Source of the DNA: Corythucha ciliata | Taxonomy: Eukaryota; Arthropoda; Insecta; Hemiptera; Tingidae | Direction of reading: 5' to 3' | Assembly: GCA_038030265.1 (NCBI GenBank) | Contig: CM075940.1 | Coordinates: 5,704,001 to 5,768,000 of the forward strand | DNA: 64,000 nt | Shown: positions 1 to 10,459 of the stretch, piece by piece | How positions within the stretch are numbered: position 1 is the stretch's first letter | Layout: every line of letters starts with the position of its first letter | Notes under the pieces: model-generated | Seen by the model: the letters and a program-made list of their open reading frames with translations, nothing else | Told to the model about the DNA's origin: nothing | Databases searched by the model: none | Translations under genes and position numbers: made by a program

Positions 1-1120
1 ACACAAAATTGAAGAGTTTCTTCACACATCCGGGCAAAAAGTAACATATCACTTGGGTATATAATAGGACCTGCTGTCAAAAGCGGAGACACGTCATGTC
101 TGTTTTCTACTGCGTGCAAAAGAGTGGGGCCAGGCCAAACTTATTCGCTCATTCACATCAAGTTGGCGTTTTTTGTGTGTGAAAAGAATCAGAGTTGAGG
201 GTTGGTTATTCTCTTTTTAGTGATTTTCATCCCCACATATTTCACAGTCTATTATGTAATTGATTTATTAATTTCATTACTTATTAAATTACTTTGTTTC
301 AGACTGGCCACGTGCAGGTAAGTTTACAATGATTTTCAGCGTGACTCTGGTTAAGAAGACTAAATGAAACGATTTATTGTTTCCTTCTAAATAAAATTAA
401 AGTGCCCAAATTCATGCCATGAGTCAAATCGGTCGGTTTACTTGTTCTTGAGGCTATCGATCTTTGTAAGCTCCAAACCGACATATAGAGTATAGGATTT
501 GACTGACTTGTATTTAATGCTCGGAAAAGATGTGCAAAAGGAGGGGAAGGGGGTGAGCCACACAATAATGAACAATTAAACATTCTATTTAAAGTGTTTC
601 ATTGAGTTAACGTTGTCACCAAGAAATTATAACAACATCTGTATTTGATGGGAAACAGCGAGTTTCCTTGGAGATCAATACTTTCAGAGAGTGAGTCACG
701 TGTTTGTTTGTGCGAAACTTTCGTGGATAGGCTAAGTGCCTTGCAAAACTGGGACAGGAATCATAATTTGTTTGACCATTTTCATTGATAAATCACTGGT
801 TTAGGATGAGGCATAGTCGAAGTGCAAAGACTTTGGTCAAACGTTATCTATATTGTTCAAACTGCCCGGGATTTATCCCGTCGATAATGATGACTCGCTT
901 TTTGTTTATGTTCTACCTATACTCAATCATAACAAGTGAATACGAAACTAACAAATTTGTAAGCATTAGTCCTTCAGAAACTTGCGATTAAGTGGCTCCT
1001 CTAAGCTCTGTCACTATACGAACCACAGCCCCGGCTGCAAAACTTCGGCTTATTCCGCGCTTCGTGCGAGCTCGAGCGTGGCAGCTCGGGAATGGCATGC
1101 TCAGCTAGAAACTTTCAATC
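1..1120. other. No recognizable feature
   Basis: No coding exon, RNA gene or element ends recognized. Only short open frames without family resemblance are present. The final ~100 bases (from about 1020) are G+C-richer and lead into the tandem array that follows. Confidence 0.4.
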
Positions 1121-1129
1121 GCTCCAAAA

Positions 1130-2300
1130 TGAATGACCGAAGCTTATAATTTTGCTGAAATTAGGACCAGAAACTTAAAATTTCGCTGGAAATTAGGACC
1201 CGAAACTGGCATTGTCTCAGGAATTAATGCCCGTAACTTGCTGATAATCATCCAGGGAAGACCCAATTTAGTGGGCGTTCGTCAAGCTTTGGGGCGCCTT
1301 TGGAGCCGGCTAGACTCGGTTGAGCCACCGGGCAAAAAGAAAAATTCAACAGAAATGAAGACCCGAAACTTGCAATTTTGCGGATACTCAGCTAGGAAAC
1401 TAGTAATATTGCATAAAAGGACCCGAACTTATAAAAACGCGCATATTTAGCACTAAATATTACAATTACACGGCTATTCGTCAGGCTACGGGCGTAGTCC
1501 ACGTACCCTGGGCTCCATGCCCGTACTAAACTAAAAACAAAGGTCCTGAAACTAACAATTAAAACATGGCACTTGCACTTTTGCGAATATTTAACAAGAA
1601 AGCTTCCAATTTTGCGGATATTTAGCGCAAAATGATGCAATTTTGTGGCTGTTCCTTGTACTATGGGCACTGTCATGGCCAGCAGGCCCGGTTCCGTGGT
1701 CGTTCAAAAACCCAAAACTTACAATTTCACGAAAACGAGGACCGGAAACTGGCATTTTGGCGGATATTTGAACCCTAGACCTGCAATTTTCCAGATTTTC
1801 AACGCGTGAGTGCTGTGATTTTTGTGGCTAGACTGGGTTTTATTGGGTGGTGTTGGGGCCGGCTAGCCCGGGTTCCACGGCCCAAAACTTGCAATTTCGC
1901 GAAAATTATACAATAAACTTGTAATGTTTAGGATATCCAGGTCTGAAATTAACCATTTCCCATGGACCTCAGAATGGTGTAATACAACTTGCCTCCAATG
2001 AGTCTAAAGCAAAGTGATATTGCCTTACAATTTCGCTGTTTTCCGCCCTAAAATAGCGATTTCGCGGCTGTTTATCCTCACAAACATGCACTTTCGCGAC
2101 TATTTAGCCTCAAACTTATATTATACGGTTATTTAGCCTCGAAACTTCGAATTTCGTGGTTACTCATCTATCGAATGCCGACCCTTCCGCCAGCACTTAC
2201 AATTTTTGCGGCCATTTAGCCCCGAAAATGTTAATTTGACGACTAATTATCACGAAATCTTTGCTTTTTCGCGAATATTTTATGCCCTGGTTTCTCTGAT
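1130..2300. repeat. Degenerate ~30-bp tandem array
   Basis: The phrases AATTTCGCGG, GATATTTAGCC and CGAAACTTGCAATTT recur in varied form at roughly 25-35 bp spacing. Copies are strongly diverged, with indels. The core (AATTTCGCGG followed by TTAGCC) resembles the arrays near 16, 24, 34-36 and 59-60 kb. I did not find matching hAT-type ends around this array, so it may be a remnant or an element whose ends have decayed. Confidence 0.65.
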
Positions 2301-2497
2301 TGTTAAGCCTCCAAAAATTGTTTATTGACCATATCATCTGTTTGACCCGCGAATGAACTAGAAACACTAAATAATCACTTTCGGAGCTGTACAATTGGAT
2401 TCTATTCTAAGGCAAAATATCAATTATTCGACGAATAAAAAACCAACCGGTGGTTGTTTACGAGGGTGAAATTTACGGTATCTTGGTGATAAACCCC

Positions 2498-3254
2498 GGG
2501 GGGCTATTCTGTAACTTGTTTGAAATTCCGTATCCAAATAATGATGACGTCAAGAAATCCTGTAGGTACATACCAAATAGATTCATTAACTTGCGATAGA
2601 GAAGTAGAGCCATCTGTTGGACACATTGATGAAGCACACATATTTTAATACAAGTTTCAAATTGGAAAATAAATTTCATTGGGAAGTTTGTCAGTGCATT
2701 TGTTTTTTAATTTGAACACATACAGCCGCGTAGCTTTTGGAAAGGATGCATTTCGGGCCCAATCCCGGTGCCCTCCATCAGCAATCTATATTTTAAGAAA
2801 GTCACAAAGTAAAAAGACAATATACCGACTACAAATAAAGAAAAAACAGAAATAAAATAAAACAAACGGACATGACATGAAAAGATGACTAGAACGAACT
2901 TAGCAATAACCAATCCAACCCAAATAAGAACAAATACATTTGTTGTCATTTTTTAACGTTTAATCGATGGAGTGAGGGGATGTTTTTTTATTTATGTTAT
3001 ATGTATAGGGAGCCGTTATGAAAGGTAGACTGTTGTTTTCCGCTTTGTTCTTTTGATAGAAGTTCAGAGGGGCTAGTTTTGCCGTAGTGGCGATAAGGTG
3101 TGTACCGTGTCCGTTTGATTTATTATATTTCTTTTTTATTATATTTCCGGTGAGGGGCACCGGGATTGGGCCCGAAATGCATCCTTTCCAAAAACTACCC
3201 GGCTGTATGTGTTCAAATTAAAAAACGATCTTCCCATTAAGATTTCAGAATAGC
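2498..3254. mobile_element. DNA element with inverted ends (MITE-like)
   Basis: The left end reads GGGGGGCTATTCTGTAACTT. Near 3244 the inverse CAGAATAGCC occurs. Inside, 2708-2775 and 3150-3225 form a strong inverted repeat sharing inverted GGATGCATTTCGGGCCCAAT and a GAACACATACAGCCG block. No transposase is seen. The same terminal phrase occurs inverted at 10436-10456 and again at 63048, so the alternative is that the left end at 2498 pairs with 10456 and the intervening LINE inserted later. Boundaries are therefore uncertain. Confidence 0.55.
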
Positions 3255-3376
3255 CAAATCAATAAAACAAAGATCAACGAAAATAAATTCCGTTACCTCG
3301 GTAGGTTGCGGAATGGTTCCTTCGTTCCTATAGCAAATCCGATAGAATTTAAGCTTTAAACAATAACGTCACTCAT
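3255..3376. other. Spacer before Jockey-type LINE
   Basis: Short A+T-rich stretch between the inverted-repeat element and the LINE target duplication. Nothing coding is seen. Confidence 0.4.
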
Positions 3377-3385
3377 GACTTTCGA
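3377..3385. repeat. Target-site duplication, left copy (LINE)
   Basis: GACTTTCGA here is repeated exactly at 10405-10413, immediately after the poly-A tail. This is the expected arrangement for a LINE inserted by target-primed reverse transcription. Confidence 0.75.
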
Positions 3386-3575
3386 AGAGTCTTATCCGTG
3401 CTCTGGACCTGAGAAGATCTTGTCTAATCGGAAAGTAATTTAACAAACGCGATTTCTACGCTAACGTTATACTACTTTGTTAACTATTATTGATTTTATT
3501 TGAATTTTTTTCTTCCTCCGAACTCGGTTCTCAAGACGATTCGATTAAGAACTTTGTCTATTGTTGTTTGTTATC

Positions 3576-4048
3576 TCTTTCTCTCGAGAAAAAGAGGAAG
3601 TGAATTCTTCACCCCTCACTACACCCCTCGTCATGGGGTCACCCTCCGAAAGTAGCCAGTCTGCAATAAAACTAAAGGTAACTCATGGAGATTCGCCGTT
3701 TGCAATTTCGAATAGATTTCAGCCACTCAGCGACCTCTCTGAAACCAATGTTGCTAACACAATGGAAACTGAAAACAGATAAACCGCTAAAGCCCCCCCC
3801 AATATTCATTAGAAACATCAACAACATAAACTCATTTATAAAATACTGTTCTAAACTCAACATACTTAACTTTCGTCATCACACGTCGGATGGGAAAGTT
3901 AAAATCAATTGTGACACCATCGATGATTACAGAAAAATTGTCGATTACTTGCAGAAAAATAAAGCGGAATTCCATACGTTCCAGCTTAAAAACGAACACC
4001 ATTTCAGGGTTGTAGTACGGAGGCTTCACCCATCATGCGATTCCTCCG
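3576..4048 (+). pseudogene. LINE ORF1 (gag-like), N-terminal part
   Basis: Open reading in the frame of 3685-4048 encodes a segment with PPPIFIRNINNINSF, then HHTSDGKVKINCDTIDDYRKI, then FHTFQLKNEHHFRVVVRRL. This order is that of the PRE_C2HC-associated region of Jockey-clade ORF1 proteins, which bind the element's own RNA. It is cut at 4048 by a (TAA)n run from another element; the frame runs into an artefactual poly-Ile tail. The natural start is unclear. Another frame opens at 3561 with a Ser-rich N-terminus that could be the upstream part after a frameshift. Confidence 0.8.
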
Positions 4049-4425
4049 AAATAATAATAATTATAATAATAATAATAATAATAAACGATTTATTGTAGAG
4101 ACCCAAACGGGCATTACAGCGTCAAGTGGCAAAATTTAAAATCATGCAAACAAAGGCTTCCATGAGCAGAGAGCGTCCTTCACCTCATCTACGGAGTAGC
4201 AGGCCAGGGGGAAGGTACCACCGACGACGTTGATGTGTCCTCCAGGCACTGGGTCTTGTCAGAATTGAGGATGAGCTTATTTGCGCCACACCATGCCTCT
4301 AAAAACTCCGAACATTGGGAGGCCAGATGGGGGGCCGAGTCACTATCAGTGAGCGCAAATTGTATCGAGACGTCGACTGCATATATGTAGCAGTTCTGAA
4401 GTTGCGCAAATCGAGGCAGGCTAGC
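4049..4425 (-). mobile_element. Truncated (TAA)n-tailed LINE fragment
   Basis: Reading the - strand from about 4400 gives a broken frame with YAVDVSIQFAL, followed by SQCSEFLEAWCGANKLILNS and DKTQ. This matches the reverse-transcriptase palm segment YADD...W...NKL.LN..KTQ, with the catalytic YADD degraded to YAVD. It ends at an (ATT)n tail, seen on the + strand as AAT repeats at 4049-4083. It lies inside the ORF1 of the surrounding Jockey-type LINE. The 5' boundary is approximate and no clear target duplication was found. Confidence 0.65.
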
Positions 4426-4429
4426 CGGT

Positions 4430-5087
4430 AAGTAGTTTTTGAAAACAACACTTCAACTTCAAGCTCTATACTTTACGAACCGGTGCAAATGATCCCAGTG
4501 TTTCATCCTGGCACAAAATAACCCCTTCCCCTCTTCTTTCTCGATCTAAAGCCTAATTCTAAGAACATAGAAATGTACTCGCTCGATAAATTGTATTACT
4601 CAAAAATTAAAGTTGAGCCACCAAGGCCTCGCCGGGCAGTCCTTCAGTGAATGCGCTGCCAGGATTTCGGGCATTCTAAAAACTACAGCCATCGCGGACA
4701 TGCAGCAGAAACCTGCACAAAGACACCCAACAATCCTCCCACCTGCGTTAACACACGGCCAACTATACGTAGATGGAGGGTGCCCCGTGTATAAAAAAAA
4801 TGCAGCAAATAAATCCAAATTCAGGTACTACCGAGCGTCAGCCAACCAACCAGACATCTAAACCGCGAGAGTCAACAGCACCAAACAACTTGCCCCTCCT
4901 CACCCACCCAATCAATGTTTCACGAAGCAGAACCTACTCAGATGTGACTTCAAACGCTCTCCAAACAAGTGCCATTGACTCTCCACTCGAAAAAATGATG
5001 AGTAAAATTGACTCCCTTCTGTCAATCCTCCAACCACTGCTCCAAACAACGCAAATCCTGCCCGTGTTCCTAACAAAGAAGCCATGA
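4430..5087 (+). pseudogene. LINE ORF1, C-terminal part with zinc knuckles
   Basis: ORF1 resumes after the inserted fragment. Around 4520-4630 one frame reads FFLDLKPNSKNIEMYSLDKL then YYSKIKVEPPRPRRAVLQ, the segment just before the zinc knuckles in Jockey-type ORF1. At 4650-4790 knuckle-like CQDFGHSKNY and a CPVYKK block occur, split over frames; a TGA replaces one expected Cys codon. From 4773 to 5087 an open frame gives the low-complexity C-terminus rich in Ser, Thr and Pro, ending FLTKKP. Its stop codon overlaps the ORF2 start as ATGA at 5084-5087, an arrangement known in two-ORF LINEs. Confidence 0.75.
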
Positions 5088-5130
5088 GCTCACAAAAACT
5101 ACTCAACACAATTAACGTCTGCACTTGGAA

Positions 5131-5138
5131 CGCACAAG
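5131..5138. repeat. 8-bp target duplication, left (hAT)
   Basis: CGCACAAG, repeated exactly at 6831-6838. Removing one copy plus the element rejoins the LINE ORF2 in frame. Confidence 0.9.
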
Positions 5139-5874
5139 CAGGGCTGTAGCGAAGGCTACTTCTTGGGAGGGGGGGGGAGAGTCAAGTTTGGCTCCCCTCC
5201 CACGGTGGAATTGATATAGAGGTATTCTCTATAAGGGATTAGGGAAACAGCACGCATGGTTGGAAGGGAAAACCAGATAATGCTGACTGCAACAGAACTT
5301 TCGGCAAGGCTCGCCCAAACACTATGCTATCCCATACACTCTGCTTTCTATAGCATAGTGTTTGGTTGGCATGGCTTGAGGCCCTGAAAGCGCAACTCAG
5401 GATCGCTTGTCAAGTTGATGAAAGTCGACCGGAACACGGGAGGTGTCACCACCCCGTGCGACAGGTTCAGTGACTCGGGTTCAGGTCCCTTCGTCTGTCA
5501 GGGCTTTAATTGTGCTGCTTTTCTCTGTTTTAGTTCTGTTTTAATCATAGCGAAAAAACCACTTAGTTCATACCGAACTACACCACCAATTGGACATGGT
5601 TGGACTTAACGAAGTCGAACCTTGTTCACATAAAATGCAAAGCATTTTTTCCCTCTGCTAGGCCAACTGAATTTTACGGCTATCCTACGCCTATTTTACG
5701 CCTAGTCTAGCTGGTGAAATTCACCAATAGAGCCGTATTCATAAGACAACCTTAGTGAGACGTTAACCCCAGTTGTTTAAAAATCCCACGGTCTGTTGAA
5801 ATGTGTCATCTGTTTCGAAGCGATTCAAGGAGGCCTTATGAAATTCAAGGGAGTCTCTGAATACGTCCCTTGTT

Positions 5875-6055
5875 ATACATGCATGAAGTTGTAGCCGTAA
5901 GAGCCTAGGTTTTCAGTCTTCCTTCGTAGAGGTGCGTCGAAAACGAACCGGTTTCGGCTGCTCGCCATCTTCAGCGTAAGGAATTACAACTGAAACTCGG
6001 TTCGATGGAAGACTGACAACACAGGCTCCTACAGCCACAACTTTATGCATGCATC
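5875..6055. repeat. Foldback repeat nested in hAT
   Basis: The left arm (from ATGCATGAAGTTGTAG, about 5878-5925) and the right arm (about 6007-6054, ending CACAACTTTATGCATGCAT) are inverted copies with a few differences, sharing inverted GGAAGACTGA. The centre holds the CTGAAGATGG...GAAACCGG motif on the - strand (5948-5974), described separately. Probably a small MITE or a retroelement terminal remnant. Confidence 0.7.
5952..5974 (-). ncRNA. Hammerhead-like motif (tentative)
   Basis: The - strand reads CTGAAGA, one T, a GGC/GCC stem with a five-base loop, then GAAA. CTGANGA plus stem II plus GAAA is the catalytic core of hammerhead ribozymes, known from Penelope-like elements. The extra base after CTGAAGA and the unproven stems I and III make this only a candidate. 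A second copy with a different but still pairing stem lies at 50814-50838. Confidence 0.25.
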
Positions 6056-6170
6056 ACCTACTATCAGCCCTCGTAGTTTAAACGAACATCCCTCGTTGTC
6101 AAGTCCCGCAATGTTCGTATAATATTATTTTGTCAATTGAACTCCATCTATGGATCTGGGGAATTGTATA

Positions 6171-6403
6171 TAAAAGTGAAACAGATGTGAGACGATATAA
6201 GACTGAGTCAGTTGCCTTCACGTGATGTGAGAAGTGAGAGCATAACCTTTCAGCCAATCAAAGAGAATGATTTTTCATTGGATACAGGTCACTGTTTGAG
6301 CTTTGCTAGCCCACGTGTATTATGATGGGGCCTTAACAGCTAAAATGAACGCATTCAGGCTGTGAAATTCACTCTCATCTCGTCTCACATCATATGTGCT
6401 TTA
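6171..6403. repeat. Inverted-repeat MITE nested in hAT
   Basis: AAAGTGAAACAGATGTGAGACGA at about 6172-6194 is matched in inverse by TCGTCTCACATCATATGTGC at 6380-6399. The structure lies wholly inside the 5139-6830 hAT element, which indicates a later insertion or an internal part of the hAT progenitor. No transposase is present. Confidence 0.55.
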
Positions 6404-6830
6404 CTATTATATTAAAACGCTCCCTGATCACCTGTAGCCTTGGCCACTCATGATTGTGTCCATATATTGAATACAAATCTTCCAAAAATAGTATAATTAA
6501 TTTCTAGCATTGCCTAGAAACCGGCCAACTGGAAATTGAAACGTTTTGTCAAATATTTTTTGGCAATATATGACATATGTGTGGCCCCTTTTTTTTGGAT
6601 GAACATGAATTTCAGTATTGATTCGAAATTAATATGCGCCCTGATTTCCCAGGGTCCCTAATAACGTGGAACCTGTGGATAATTTCCATAATCATGTCAC
6701 CCAAAATTGTCATAGCATTGTTATTCATTCAAAAACGTTTTCCGTATGGGCCGCTTACTGATTGCGCCCTTGGAGTCGGCAATTGCCGCCCCTTTGGACT
6801 CCCCCCTGCCCCCCGTTAGCTTCGCCCCTG

Positions 6831-6838
6831 CGCACAAG
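6831..6838. repeat. 8-bp target duplication, right (hAT)
   Basis: CGCACAAG, identical to 5131-5138. Confidence 0.9.
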
Positions 6839-7639
6839 GTCTTAACAACAAGTTTTACGAGCTGGAACTCTTTTTAAAAAACCACAACATTGGAATACTT
6901 CTAGTATCGGAAACAAAGCTGGCACCCCATTGCAATTTTTCATCCCAGGCTACAAAACCTATCGTTGTGACCATCCTAGTGGGGGACCGAAAAGGCGGTT
7001 CAGCAATTTTAATTAACAATCAAATTCCCCATGATGAACTACTGATCGTACAAGAAGTTGAGTACCAGGCATCAAGGATTGCGTTGCAACATCAGGGTCA
7101 TCAACTACAAATAGGAGCTTTTTATTCATCCCCACAAAATAATATGTCCATAGCCGATTTTTGGGGTATTCTACACGAGATGAAGTCGAATTTCTTCCTC
7201 GGGGGTGACTTCAACGTCAAGCACCTTAGATGGGGATCTCGTCTGGCCAATCCAGAGGGAGAACGCTACTTGAAGTCATAAATTCACATTGCCTGGACGT
7301 AATATACCCAATGGAACCCTCACGATGCAGGTCGTTCGCCTAATGTCTTGGATTTTTTCATAGGTAGGAATATGCATCGCTTTGTAAACCCTGCACCAAA
7401 TGTTCTGAAGGAACTTAATTCTGATTATCTACCTACACTGACTCAATTCGTTATACCGACGGACACCTTGGCCAGGCTTTCAGCCTTACCCAACATCCAT
7501 TCAACTGGAAGAAGTACAGGGAAATAATATCGGACTGGATCACACTAAATGTGCCACTTAAAAGCTCAAGGGACATTAACTCGGCCGTTTCAGCCTTCAC
7601 CCAGCTGATTCACTTTACCCGACTCACAATTCGGCTTCA

Positions 7640-7790
7640 GGAAGAATCACTCGTGCCCCCGACAGCTCCATCATGTTGTCCACAAGATTCTGGACGGATG
7701 CGAGAGCTTTCCTCGATTCAGAAAAAGCATTTGACAAAGTGTGGCATCCCGGTCTTCTTTACAAACTAAAAATTGGGCAACATTTTTAAC
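7640..7790 (+). pseudogene. LINE ORF2, RT palm fragment
   Basis: Short pieces of the reverse transcriptase survive. About 7625-7690 reads SQFGFRKNHSC followed by QLHHVVHKILDG, and 7705-7770 reads FLDSEKAFDKVWHPGLLYKL in a shifted frame. These are the QFGFR..HS..QL and FLD..KAFD.VWH.GL.YKL blocks of Jockey-type RT. The first catalytic Asp (in FLD) is present. Everything between the endonuclease end (about 7440) and this point is shortened relative to an intact element, so an internal deletion is likely. The sequence is then interrupted at about 7790. Confidence 0.8.
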
Positions 7791-9310
7791 CTGACCCTCT
7801 CCCCCCACGGCTGGAGAGCCGGCCTTTATGTCATTGTCGCGTGCCATCCCCTCGGTAAGGACGGTATGTATAGTATATGATACCGAAACACGAATTCTGG
7901 TACTTATACCATAATCACGGTACGTCTGGCAACTCTTCAAAACGAAGCAAAACACGGTTTTTAACACGTTGTTACCGATTACCGCGTTAAGCTCACAGTC
8001 GGTTGAGTGGAACGGTCAAATTTAAGAAAATCCGTGTTAGTCAAAAACACCTTCCTTCCTATTCCTCTATGGTTTCCCGTATCGTTTAAAAAACCGCGAT
8101 CTACATTTCTATGCTCAAAAGCCCATTTTTCGGGCTTGACTCATTAACAAAACACTTTGAGGTCAGTACATTTTTCGGTTACAGCTTTAACTTTTCGTTT
8201 GTGACATTTGATCTTTTTGTGATTAGAAAACTTGGTGGTCAGAGCTTTTGTGGTTAGAGCATTTTGTGGTTTGATCTTTTTAGGGTTACAGCTTTTTGTG
8301 GTTCGAGCTTTTAGGGATTCAAGGTTTTTTGTGCTTCAATCAATTTTTTTGTGGTTAGAGTTTCTTGTGGTTAGATTTGTTTGAACTCAAGCACGTCCTT
8401 CGCGACCCCCCTGCCCTGTAGACGACACCTCAATTTTTGAGGCCTGAAATTGAAATTAAGTTTGTGTGGAGGACCCCACGATTCTTCCATGTTCCCGTCG
8501 TTCGCTTACAACATGCCTTTCACATAAAACAATTCCGACACGAGTGATTAATCAATAAAACTCACCCATCAAAATTAATTAATTTGCCCTTTCCTGAAGT
8601 TTTGTTCTCATAAAAATGCCAAAGTTCTAAAATTTGCTGGAAAGAGCTCTATGTCTCTCAATATTCATCCCATGTCAACGATTGATGCAATAATAACACA
8701 CAAAACAATATGAACACACAAATTCTAACGACGTGACGAATAATGAATTTTGTAGCCTAATATAGTTCTCTTTAACGGTAACTATCAATTTGAAATATTC
8801 AACACGATCAATGAATGAAATAATGGACACAATTTGATCAATAAGACACTCGCTAAAACTCAAAATAATCGAAGAGAAACGAATCTTCGAATTCATCCTC
8901 GTCAATTTGTTTGAAAAATTAATTTAAAAATAACCAAATTGAATTTCGAAAAAAAATCCAGTTCATCGATGGGGAATTTTGTTGTGGTCATTTTAAGCCT
9001 AAAATTGACTACTATTCAACAACAAAAACAGACTAAAATTCTGATAGGAGATAGGATTGGGGGAAAAAAAGAGCTGAAACGCATTCCAAACCTTAGCAAC
9101 TGTACCGCTCAACAAATCTTATTCAAATTTTAGCAGCGTCTTCTAGGGACCTAGATGTCGATTTTGAACGATCGATCATCAAATTTTATAATATTCTCTT
9201 AAGGGTCCAACCATTTTTACTTCATACTGAAAATCGAGATTTAGGCCTTTTCGGGGTCCATGAACACGAATCTGGTGTCAGCTAAATTTTTTTTGTTGCC
9301 ATTACCAAAC
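7790..9310. other. Unidentified insertion within LINE
   Basis: About 1.5 kb separates two parts of the same RT. It contains a degenerate minisatellite (8150-8380) and a hAT-like phrase near 8400-8420 (CGCGACCCCCCTGCCCTG), but I found no matching left end and no clean target duplication. The rest is A+T-rich with no recognized coding. Confidence 0.5.
8150..8385. repeat. TGTGGTTAGAGCTTTT minisatellite
   Basis: The phrases TGTGGTTAGAG, TGTGGTTCGAGCTTTT, AGGGTTACAGCTTTT recur at roughly 20-22 bp. The same unit in the opposite orientation forms the array at 36540-36740. Confidence 0.65.
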
Positions 9311-10176
9311 TTCCTTCCCTACGGGAACATGGAAGTAAAAACGAACTCCCCGACACATATTACAGAGTGGTACAGTCGTACCTGTCAAATTGGACATTTT
9401 CGGTCAAATGCGGCCTTGCAGTTTCACCGTCCAGGGCAGCCACGGCAGGTTTACCACAGGGGAGTGTAATGGGTCCCTATTTATACCTGATAAACGCTAG
9501 TGACTTCCCTGCACAAGAAAATATAACCGTCGCTTAGTTTGTGGATCATGTTGCGGCCCCCAGCAAGGCTGAAACTTTCGAAGAAGCTCGTGTTAACCTT
9601 CAGCACTATTTGAACAGAGTAGGCAGCTGGTGCAATAAATGACGAGTTTCAATGAACCTTACTAAATCAACTACAGTTATGTTCCCCCTAAAATGCATCT
9701 CCACTCATCCGATTATCACTTTGAATGGTTCAACAATTCCTAACAGCGAGCAAGTTCGATATCTTGGTGTAACACTGGACAAGAAACTCACCTGGGCTGC
9801 TCATACTCAAAATCTCGATACCAAAACCCGCGGCAGATTGGCCCAACTGTCACCTCTGCTAAATGTTCGATCGGCATTACCTCTTCACCTCAAAAGGCAT
9901 ATCTATGTAGCCCTCGTGCGTCCCATATGGCAGTACGCTTGCGGAATCTAGGGAAGTGCCGCGAAAAATCACGTTAAAAGAGTGCAAACTGTCCAAAATC
10001 GAGCACTGGAGGCCGAACGATCGTTGCCGAAACGATCAAACAGGCTTACACCACTTTACACACGACCTTGGTTCAACACTCGAACCAACTGTTGCAGAAT
10101 CTTGCATCCAGTCCTCCACCACAACCCCCTGAAAAGAAAACGACTCCAGGATTCGCTCGCAGAAGTCGACACGTAA
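9310..10176 (+). pseudogene. LINE ORF2, RT C-terminal half
   Basis: Broken frames give, in order, LPDTYYRVVQSYLSNWTFSV, AAATAGLPQGSVMGPYLYLI (the LPQGS.LGP block), FVDHVAA where FADD is expected, then from 9652 an open frame with VRYLGVTLDKKLTWAAH and LYVALVRPIWQYACGI-type thumb sequence, and RVQTVQNRALEAERSL at 9982 on. These are the fingers-to-thumb blocks of a Jockey-type RT, which copies the element's RNA at the target. The catalytic FADD has decayed to FVDH and at least three stops or shifts are present. Confidence 0.85.
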
Positions 10177-10388
10177 CTGTGATTTATAAGTGTGATATGA
10201 ATCTAGTCATTTTCGCTTACAGCGCTTCTTTTCTTTTCAAACTTTACCTCTCTTTTTTCTATTACCTAATGCAGTAAAATAATTAGTAATACTTCTGGTC
10301 TAGGGCAATTGATGAGTTGTACCTAACTTCATGTATGAAGTCATTAGTTTAAGTTTGACTGATTCAGCCTAACTGTAAAATTCCCTTG

Positions 10389-10413
10389 AAAAAAAAAAAA
10401 AAAAGACTTTCGA
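10389..10413 (+). repeat. LINE poly-A tail and right target duplication
   Basis: Sixteen A residues are followed by GACTTTCGA (10405-10413), the second copy of the LINE target duplication at 3377-3385. Confidence 0.8.
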
Positions 10414-10435
10414 CAGAACATCCGATACCGGTTAA

Positions 10436-10456
10436 AGTTACAGAATAGCCCCCCCC
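10436..10456 (-). repeat. Terminal inverted repeat, GGCTATTCTGTAACTT family
   Basis: The inverse of GGGGGCTATTCTGTAACTT as seen at 2500. It directly follows the LINE insertion, so it may be the right end of a DNA element whose left end is at 2498 and into which the LINE jumped. Confidence 0.5.
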
Positions 10457-10459
10457 CCC

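Larger units (their letters stand above)
5139..6830. mobile_element. Non-autonomous hAT element, 1.69 kb
   Basis: The left end is CAGGGCTGTAGCGAAG; the inverse of the right end is CAGGGGCGAAGCTAACG. Both have the CAGGG start and the short imperfect terminal repeats typical of hAT transposons, with G-rich subterminal DNA on both sides. A perfect 8-bp duplication (CGCACAAG) flanks it. No transposase frame is recognizable. The interior holds at least two smaller inverted-repeat structures (5875-6055 and 6171-6403). The element interrupts the endonuclease of a Jockey-type LINE, so it is younger than that LINE. Confidence 0.9.
5084..7281 (+). pseudogene. LINE ORF2 start and APE endonuclease, split by hAT
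   Basis: ORF2 begins at ATG 5084 and encodes MSSQKLLNTINVCTWNAQ, the start of an APE-type endonuclease that nicks target DNA. It is interrupted at 5138 by the hAT element and resumes at 6839 in the same frame. The second part shows VSETK, a GGSAILI block, then GGDFNVKHLRWGS (the DFN.KH motif) near 7200-7235. Compensating frameshifts near 6925-6985 scramble the IPGY segment. The frame stops at 7281. Just downstream (about 7340-7440) LDFFIGRN and ELNSDYLPTLTQF in another frame are the endonuclease C-terminus. Confidence 0.85.
3386..10404 (+). mobile_element. Jockey-type LINE, interrupted and degenerate
   Basis: A non-LTR retrotransposon on the + strand, delimited by a 9-bp duplication and ending in a poly-A run (10389-10404). 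It carries remnants of ORF1 (gag-like, PRE/C2HC type) and ORF2 (APE endonuclease, then reverse transcriptase). At least three foreign segments interrupt it: a (TAA)n-tailed LINE piece near 4049-4425, a hAT element at 5139-6830 and unidentified DNA at about 7790-9310. Internal deletions also removed the region between the endonuclease and the RT palm. Frameshifts and stops show it is dead. The clade is assigned from the ORF1 architecture and RT motifs; I could not build a tree. Confidence 0.85.

Noticed and set aside
8395..8425. hAT right end near CGCGACCCCCCTGCCCTG
   Set aside because: No partner end or duplication was found within the LINE insertion.
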